Shown here in pieces: positions 6,630 to 11,395 of a DNA stretch of 11,395 nt. The notes beneath the pieces were generated by a model that saw nothing but the letters and a program-made list of their open reading frames with translations, did no database searches and was not told where the DNA came from. The stretch is taken from positions 1 to 11,395 of the forward strand of contig CAXQRU010000150.1 of the NCBI GenBank assembly GCA_964226685.1, in the 5' to 3' direction. A program made the translations under genes and the position numbers. Positions within the stretch are counted from its first letter, which is position 1. Each line of letters begins with the position of its first letter. Source of the stretch: CAXQRU01 sp964226685. GTDB taxonomy: Bacteria > Pseudomonadota > Gammaproteobacteria > Pseudomonadales > Cellvibrionaceae.

Positions 6630-9410
6630 TTACCCCCTTAACCGGTCAACTGTTGTCAACTTACCCAAATTGGCAAGAATCAACAAGGTCACACCCACAA
6701 CTGTTAAATAAACGCCTAAATCAAAAGCAATGGCGCTGGCCAGCTCAAACTTACCCAATAACGGCAGCGAAAAATAATCAAACCAAGATTTTAAGAACGG
6801 ACGACCAAAAATCCAACTAGCAAAACCCGTGATTAAAGAAATGAGCAAACCGATCGCGATGACTCTGGCATAATCCACATTCATCCGCCCTTTAAACCAA
6901 ACAACCCCTTGAGCCATATATTGGAGAATTATCGCAACCGCTGTAATTAAACCCGCAATAAAACCCCCACCTGGCAAATTATGGCCACGCCAGAAGATGT
7001 AAATGGACACCAACATCGCTAGTGGTAATAAATGCTGAGAAATAACACGCAATAGCATAGGATGTTTATCTAGAGCCCAATGGCGGCCTTCATCATCTGC
7101 GGCAGGCATGTACACCCGAATACCTGCAATTAATTTATAAATTCCCAATGCGGCTATAGCAAGAACAATAATCTCACCAAGGGTATCAAATCCTCTAAAA
7201 TCAACCAAAATCACATTCACCACATTGGTACCACCACCTAAAGTTTTACTATTCTCAATAAAATATTCTGAGATAGCTTCATAGGGTCGAGTTAAAAAGG
7301 CGTAATTAATGGTGCCTATGATCGCGCCAATCATACAGGCGATCGCAATGTCTCGTGCTGTTCGACTCGGGCCGCATTCCTTTGGCGTTGACTGGGGCAA
7401 AAAGAACAGCGCCAACATCAACAAAATTACGCTGACCACCTCTACCAATAGTTGCGTCAATGCAAGATCTGGAGCTGAGAACACCACAAAAATGACAGAA
7501 ACCATTAAGCCGACTACCGACAGTGCCAGCAAGGCAATAAAGCGGCGGCGATTCCAAATACAGTTGACCACCGCCGCAATGCACAAAATAATCACACAAA
7601 CAGTAAAGCCCAAATGGTGAGGCAAACCTTCAAGCGACCCTTCAGCATGGGATAGCTCTAACAAAGGCAAACCAGCCAATAATGGAATCATCAAAAGCAT
7701 CAATAATACATAACGCTGAAACGACTGATTGTCCACCAACTCAGACAAGCGCTTCGCCTGAGCCACACCATGATTTAACCATTGCTCAAAGGTCGCCTTG
7801 ACGTCCAGCTCTCTGAAGCGTGAATTGAATTCATGCAAACGCTTGAGATTTAAATAAAGAATAACCCCACCACCCATGGCGACCAAACTCATCAATAGTG
7901 GGATATTAAACCCATGCCAAAGAGCTAGGCTGTATTCTGGCAAATCGCCCAGAACGGCTCCAGCTGCCGACGCTAAAATATCTCCGACCAGGTAGACAGG
8001 AAAGATACCAACTAACAAACAAAGCACGACCAAAATTTCGACAGGCAGACGCATATAGCGCGGAGGTTCCTTCGGCTTGATTTCCAACTCATTGGCATCG
8101 CCATTGAAAAACACATCGTGCACAAAACGCAGAGAATAACCCACAGAGAATACTCCACCCAAGGTAGCTAGCACTGGCACCATCCAGGATAAAGACCCGA
8201 GAGTAGACTGATAAATGGTCTCTGCAAAAAACATTTCTTTTGAAAGAAATCCGTTTAACAAAGGCACCCCCGCCATAGACGCCGCCGCAATAATGGCAAG
8301 CAGTGCCGTTTTAGGCATCACACGCCAGAGGCCTTTAAGCGTCCTCATATCGCGGGTACCCGCTTCCTGATCGATAATTCCTGCCGCCATAAAGAGCGAG
8401 GCTTTAAAAATAGCATGATTAATAATGTGGAATATGCCCGCAATCATCGCCAGTTGCGTATCCAAACCAAACAATAAAACAATTAAGCCGAGGTGACTAA
8501 TCGTGGAATACGCCAACAGGCCTTTGATGTCGTGTTTAAAAATAGCAAAGTAAGAACCCAGTAAGAAAGTCGACAGCCCAGTAAGGGAGACGATCAAAAA
8601 CCATTCATCGGTTCCTGCCAATACCGGATAAAAGCGCGCCATAAAAAAGATACCCGCTTTGACCATCGTGGCAGAGTGCAAATAGGCGCTGACAGGCGTG
8701 GGCGCCGCCATTGCTTGAGGCAACCAAAAGTGAAAGGGAAATTGCGCTGATTTTGTAAACGCTCCCAATAAACACAAGACCAAAATAACGGGGTACAACT
8801 CCGACTCACGCACCATATGGCCATTGGCCACAATCACGCCCATATCAAAACTGCCCACCACTTGGCCAAGCAGTAAAATACCCGCCAATAGAGCCAAGCC
8901 CCCAGAGGCAGTGACCACTAATGCCATTAATGCACTGCGCTGAGAATCCTGTTTCTGGAAGGAAAAACCAATCAGCAAAAATGAACTAACACTGGTCAAC
9001 TCCCAAAAAAACCATAGCTGAAGGGCATTATTAGATAAGACAATGCCAAGCATTGCCACCATAAATAAATTAAAAAAACCAAAAAAACGAACCATCGAAT
9101 AACTTTTAGGGAGATAGTATCTGGCATACAAAATCACCAAAATACCAATTCCTAAAATCAGTAACACAAATAATAACGACAAACCATCAAGCTTAAGTGA
9201 AACATCCAACCCCACTTGCGAAACCCAAGATAGATGGTAAGTAATCACCTCACCATCAAGCACTAAAGGAGCGTGGATACCAGTTAATGTCAGCGCCAAT
9301 AATGGAGGCAAAGCCATAATAAAAGTAAAGGCATTACGCGGGAGCGATTTAGCCATCACAGCAGTGAACAGGCTTATCAGCGGAAGCAACAATACGGGCA
9401 AGAGCACCAT
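6630..9410 (-). CDS. mrpA: Fused Mrp/Pha antiporter subunits A and B
   Basis: This 926-residue product joins MrpA and MrpB in one chain, as in the Pha/group 2 Mrp systems of many proteobacteria. Residues about 1-500 are the NuoL-like domain, with Glu137 in LWFFWELTSVSS, Lys220 in FTKSAQFPFHFWLP and Lys251 in LHSATMVKAG, the ionisable residues that form the ion path. After a charged cytoplasmic stretch come the MrpA-specific helices, including FSAPDLALTQLLVEVVSV and a following VDFRGFDTLGE segment, related to MbhD/MbhE. Residues about 785-926 are the MrpB domain, marked by WRGHNLPGGGFIAGL (806-820). Each separate subunit would be about 800 and 140 residues, so the fusion is full length. The ATG at 9410 has AGGA six bases upstream (9417-9420). 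It is the first gene of the operon; a long hairpin precedes it. The transported ion, Na+ or K+, cannot be decided from the sequence. Confidence 0.96.
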   Translation of the reverse strand: MVLLPVLLLPLISLFTAVMAKSLPRNAFTFIMALPPLLALTLTGIHAPLVLDGEVITYHLSWVSQVGLDVSLKLDGLSLLFVLLILGIGILVILYARYYLPKSYSMVRFFGFFNLFMVAMLGIVLSNNALQLWFFWELTSVSSFLLIGFSFQKQDSQRSALMALVVTASGGLALLAGILLLGQVVGSFDMGVIVANGHMVRESELYPVILVLCLLGAFTKSAQFPFHFWLPQAMAAPTPVSAYLHSATMVKAGIFFMARFYPVLAGTDEWFLIVSLTGLSTFLLGSYFAIFKHDIKGLLAYSTISHLGLIVLLFGLDTQLAMIAGIFHIINHAIFKASLFMAAGIIDQEAGTRDMRTLKGLWRVMPKTALLAIIAAASMAGVPLLNGFLSKEMFFAETIYQSTLGSLSWMVPVLATLGGVFSVGYSLRFVHDVFFNGDANELEIKPKEPPRYMRLPVEILVVLCLLVGIFPVYLVGDILASAAGAVLGDLPEYSLALWHGFNIPLLMSLVAMGGGVILYLNLKRLHEFNSRFRELDVKATFEQWLNHGVAQAKRLSELVDNQSFQRYVLLMLLMIPLLAGLPLLELSHAEGSLEGLPHHLGFTVCVIILCIAAVVNCIWNRRRFIALLALSVVGLMVSVIFVVFSAPDLALTQLLVEVVSVILLMLALFFLPQSTPKECGPSRTARDIAIACMIGAIIGTINYAFLTRPYEAISEYFIENSKTLGGGTNVVNVILVDFRGFDTLGEIIVLAIAALGIYKLIAGIRVYMPAADDEGRHWALDKHPMLLRVISQHLLPLAMLVSIYIFWRGHNLPGGGFIAGLITAVAIILQYMAQGVVWFKGRMNVDYARVIAIGLLISLITGFASWIFGRPFLKSWFDYFSLPLLGKFELASAIAFDLGVYLTVVGVTLLILANLGKLTTVDRLRG

Positions 9411-9448
9411 AAAAAATCCTGAGTGATGAACAGTCTGTGTATGAGAAG

Positions 9449-9495
9449 CTCTGATTTAACCCAGCCCTCTCTGCACGGATCAGGGTTAATCAGAG
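9449..9495. promoter_or_regulatory. Long inverted repeat in the mrpA-gap divergent region
   Basis: CTCTGATTTAACCC (9449-9462) and GGGTTAATCAGAG (9483-9495) are perfect inverted repeats apart from one extra T, enclosing a 20-base loop. The loop itself is GC-rich. The structure ends 38 bases ahead of the mrpA start codon and lies about 140 bases ahead of the gap start. Because the flanking genes diverge, it is not an ordinary terminator. It could be a hairpin in the mrpA leader transcript or an operator for a dimeric regulator. No function is established. Confidence 0.5.
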
Positions 9496-9565
9496 TTTCC
9501 TATAGAACATAATATAACAGAAAAGAATGGTATGGGCTGAAATGAATTATTAACAGAGTCCATTG

Positions 9566-9574
9566 TGCTAAACT
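9566..9574 (+). promoter_or_regulatory. Candidate extended -10 promoter for gap
   Basis: TGC-TAAACT has the TGn extension plus four of six -10 matches. A weak -35 (TTATTA, 9547-9552) lies 16 bases upstream. Transcription would start near 9581, leaving a leader of about 50 bases before the gap ATG. Other AT-rich -10-like strings occur further upstream (for example around 9510-9517), so this choice is tentative. Confidence 0.3.
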
Positions 9575-9585
9575 CATTAAAAAGC

Positions 9586-9595
9586 AAAGCGCTTT
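9586..9595. promoter_or_regulatory. AAAGCGCTTT palindrome in the gap leader
   Basis: A perfect ten-base palindrome with a central GCGC and AT-rich flanks sits just after the proposed transcription start of gap. A site centred on a CG step and placed over the start region resembles operators of LacI/GalR-family repressors, but no regulator gene is in view and short palindromes arise by chance. It is recorded as a possible operator only. Confidence 0.3.
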
Positions 9596-9633
9596 TAGGA
9601 GACTTTGATTATTCATCTGGCAGCGAGGCGATT

Positions 9634-10635
9634 ATGTTACGTATAGCTATTAATGGTTTTGGTAGAGTGGGAAGAAATATCGTTAGAGCCTTATTAAGCA
9701 ACCCTCACAACCAAGCCATCGAGGTTGTGGCCATCAACGACTTGGCGCCCGCTTCATTACTGGCACACCTGACAGAGTTTGACTCAACTCTAGGGCGCTG
9801 CCCTGAACCTGTCAGCCTAAATAACGATCAACTTGTAATTGGTTCGCGCTCAATTACATTAACCAGCGAGTCTGACCCTAAAAACCTTCCGTGGAAAGCG
9901 CTCAATATTGATATTTGCTTCGAATGCACTGGCCGATTTGCCAGTAAAGATAAAGCCAGTCTTCATCTGCAGGCTGGCGCCAAAAAAGTACTGGTCAGCC
10001 AACCTTGTACTGATGCGGACGCAACGGTTGTGTTTGGCGTCAATCATTGTGACATTCAGCCAGAGCACACCATCATTTCCAACGCATCTTGTACCACCAA
10101 TTGCCTGGCGCCTTTAGTGGCTGCCATAAACCCCATTGTCGATATTCAAAGCGGCTTAATGACTACCATCCACGCCTACACCAATGATCAAAATTTGTTA
10201 GACCAACCGTCAAATGATGAGTTTAGATCTCGATCAGCCACGGCTTCCATGATCCCAACGCGCACCGGCGCGGCCAAAGCCGTTGGCCTGGTGCTACCCG
10301 ACCTTGCCGGCAAACTCCATGGCTTGGCGGTGCGGGTACCCACACCCAATGTCTCATTGGTAGATCTCACCGTCGTCGGTAGCAAAACCTTTACTGTCGA
10401 TGATATTCACAATGCTCTAGTAAAAGCCAGCGAAGGCTCAATGAAGGGAATACTTGCGATTAACGAAAAGCCGCTGGTGTCCATCGACTTTCAAGGCCAC
10501 ATGGCCTCTTCCATTGTAGATTTTAATCATACAGCCCTACTTGGCAACCAGTTAAAACTGATGAGCTGGTACGACAATGAATGGGGCTTTTCGAATCGCA
10601 TGCTGGATGTGGCTTATTATATGAGTACTATTTAG
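9634..10635 (+). CDS. gap: Glyceraldehyde-3-phosphate dehydrogenase, type I
   Basis: GAPDH catalyses the reversible oxidative phosphorylation of glyceraldehyde 3-phosphate to 1,3-bisphosphoglycerate in the cytoplasm. The 333-residue product has the Rossmann motif NGFGRVGR (7-14), Asp36 in AINDL (which favours NAD+), the active-site block NASCTTNCLAP with Cys153, His180 in TTIHAYTNDQ, and the C-terminal WYDNEWGFSNRMLDVA. AYTNDQ and TGAAKAV distinguish it from erythrose-4-phosphate dehydrogenase, whose equivalent positions differ. SRSATASMIPT and GLVLPDLAGKL resemble the Pseudomonas-type enzyme. Pro192 after LLDQ also fits NAD+ use. Slightly unusual are VSQP (121-124) where SAP is common, and DEFRSRS (195-201) in place of DLRRAR. 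The ATG at 9634 is chosen because the domain starts there and GAGG stands six bases ahead; an upstream TTG frame from 9565 would add an implausible extension. It diverges from the mrp operon; no other glycolytic gene is nearby. Confidence 0.96.
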   Translation: MLRIAINGFGRVGRNIVRALLSNPHNQAIEVVAINDLAPASLLAHLTEFDSTLGRCPEPVSLNNDQLVIGSRSITLTSESDPKNLPWKALNIDICFECTGRFASKDKASLHLQAGAKKVLVSQPCTDADATVVFGVNHCDIQPEHTIISNASCTTNCLAPLVAAINPIVDIQSGLMTTIHAYTNDQNLLDQPSNDEFRSRSATASMIPTRTGAAKAVGLVLPDLAGKLHGLAVRVPTPNVSLVDLTVVGSKTFTVDDIHNALVKASEGSMKGILAINEKPLVSIDFQGHMASSIVDFNHTALLGNQLKLMSWYDNEWGFSNRMLDVAYYMSTI

Positions 10636-10903
10636 CAGGTTGTTAGACTGGCCAAGGTAGTCACATTATAAGAGTAATGATGTTCGCGTATTTATTGGAT
10701 GAAAAAGCGTGAGTCACGTTATTGGAAGCCCTTCAGCGACGTTACTGTTGATACTTGAGATGACACCGGGTGCGAGTGAAAATCATCACTCCTCCCGCAA
10801 ACAATTAACAGCATAAAGTGGCCACCAATTAGGACTAGAGGGAAAATTCGTTAATTTGTATTAAGGAACCTCGTGGAGGATGTTTTTGATCTATATTTTT
10901 GGG
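10636..10903. other. Intergenic region between gap and the truncated convergent gene
   Basis: No gene is convincing here. Three small hairpins are visible: CGTG-AGT-CACG at 10708-10717, followed on the minus strand by CTTTTT and so possibly a weak terminator for the gene at right; GAGTGA-AAATCA-TCACTC at 10774-10791, without a T-run; and CCTC-GTG-GAGG, followed on the plus strand by ATGTTTTT near 10870-10890, a weak candidate terminator for gap. None is strong. Confidence 0.35.
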
Positions 10904-11374
10904 TTAGCGCTCGTAATTAGGGTAAAGAGCTTTCAACCTTTGGTCTTTGATTCGAGAAAGAAAAGCTGCGTATTGACCATATTTTAATAGACTCAAAGTC
11001 GGCTTCCAACCGTTATTTAAATTTTCTTCTCTGGTTTTGTCAAAGTCGAAGGCATCGATGCTTTCTTCGCATAGTTGCTGTAACCACGACATTGTTCCGG
11101 TGCTCATATCGCGCCATAGTCTTTTGGGGCGCTGATGTTTTTCGTCAAATTTTTGGGTCGATGAGTCTTTTTCGCGCAAATGCTCAAGAAATGGCAGGTC
11201 GGGAAGGGGCTCATCTATTTTCATAAAGTTAGCTAAAAAATCTTTGATCAAATACAATTCTTGTAGATCATACTCTTTATAAGTACATAAGTTACCCTCT
11301 GGAGTGGATATAGCAAGATAATAGTCGGTGTAAACCCCGCTATTACTGCGGGTGTATCGATATATTATTTCAAA
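10904..11374 (-). CDS. Hypothetical protein, 5' end missing at the contig end
   Basis: About 156 genuine residues are present, from FEIIYRY near the right edge to the stop at 10904. The frame can be extended to a GTG at 11392, but the six residues this adds (MCSSDL) are encoded by adapter sequence and are not part of the gene. The true start is beyond the assembled sequence. I do not recognise the protein. It appears soluble, with mixed charge, strand-like YTDYYLAISTPEGN near its beginning, a helical stretch DLQELYLIKDFLANFM, a basic linker KHQRPKRLWRD, and a Trp/Leu-containing helical region up to KALYPNYER. The reading frame is long and in a sensible orientation (convergent with gap), which supports a real gene. 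Confidence 0.6.
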   Translation of the reverse strand, partial: FEIIYRYTRSNSGVYTDYYLAISTPEGNLCTYKEYDLQELYLIKDFLANFMKIDEPLPDLPFLEHLREKDSSTQKFDEKHQRPKRLWRDMSTGTMSWLQQLCEESIDAFDFDKTREENLNNGWKPTLSLLKYGQYAAFLSRIKDQRLKALYPNYER

Positions 11375-11375
11375 G

Positions 11376-11395
11376 AGATCGGAAGAGCACACGTC
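11376..11395 (+). other. Illumina TruSeq adapter contamination
   Basis: The last 20 bases match exactly the start of the standard Illumina TruSeq read-1 adapter (AGATCGGAAGAGC followed by ACACGTC). Biological sequence ends at about base 11375. On the minus strand the adapter translates as CSSDL, a well-known false N-terminus in draft genomes. Confidence 0.97.

Noticed and set aside
7306..7620. Roughly 100-residue open frames on both strands inside mrpA
   Set aside because: They lie within the conserved MbhD/MbhE-like segment of MrpA; they are frame shadows.
3690..9410. Reading the antiporter genes as part of respiratory complex I or a membrane-bound hydrogenase
   Set aside because: The MrpE, F and G genes and the MrpB domain are specific to Mrp systems, and no Fe-S or quinone-module genes are present.
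9449..9495. Terminator interpretation of the mrpA-gap hairpin
   Set aside because: Both neighbours point away from it, and no proper T-run follows on either strand.
9565..9633. N-terminal extension of GAPDH from a TTG at 9565
   Set aside because: The Rossmann domain begins at the ATG at 9634, which has its own ribosome site, and the TTG overlaps the candidate promoter.
1..11395. CRISPR array, tRNA/rRNA, toxin-antitoxin or phage-defence cluster
   Set aside because: No regularly spaced repeats, cloverleaf-like segments or recognisable defence proteins were seen on reading both strands.

Overview
The window looks like one complete short assembly contig from an AT-leaning, free-living gammaproteobacterium, probably marine or otherwise salt-exposed. 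This lineage is inferred from the style of the proteins: a Pseudomonas-like GAPDH, a Tat-exported PhoX phosphatase and a fused-subunit Mrp antiporter. It is not shown by any rRNA or marker gene. The left edge cuts through an ISL3-type transposase. The last 20 bases match the Illumina TruSeq adapter, so the right edge is a sequencing artefact.

Layout, left to right. Positions 1-345 (-) hold the N-terminal part of an ISL3-like transposase. A doubtful Cys-rich small ORF (385-564, -) and non-coding sequence follow. Positions 734-967 (+) encode a small two-helix membrane protein of the DUF4282 type. Positions 1078-2952 (-) encode a PhoX-family secreted phosphatase, with a terminator hairpin behind it and a well-formed Pho box in front. 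Positions 3184-3693 (+) encode an unrecognised acidic protein. Positions 3690-9410 (-) are a tight six-gene operon for a multisubunit Mrp/Mnh/Pha cation/proton antiporter, in the order mrpAB (fused), C, D, E, F, G. It diverges from a type I glyceraldehyde-3-phosphate dehydrogenase gene at 9634-10635 (+). A truncated gene of unknown function (10904-11374, -) runs into the adapter.

Function. The six Mrp genes encode all seven classical subunits needed for one membrane complex, which exchanges cytoplasmic Na+ (or K+) for external H+ and supports salt and alkali tolerance. PhoX would release phosphate from organic esters in the periplasm when PhoB is active. GAPDH is central glycolysis/gluconeogenesis. 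No direct pathway link between these three units is visible.

I found no CRISPR array, tRNA, rRNA, toxin-antitoxin pair or defence cluster, and nothing I would call a new system. The items most worth a second look are the adapter artefact that creates a false N-terminus, the Pho box, the long hairpin in the mrp/gap divergent region, the uncharacterised protein overlapping mrpG tail to tail, and the Cys-rich small ORF beside the transposase.
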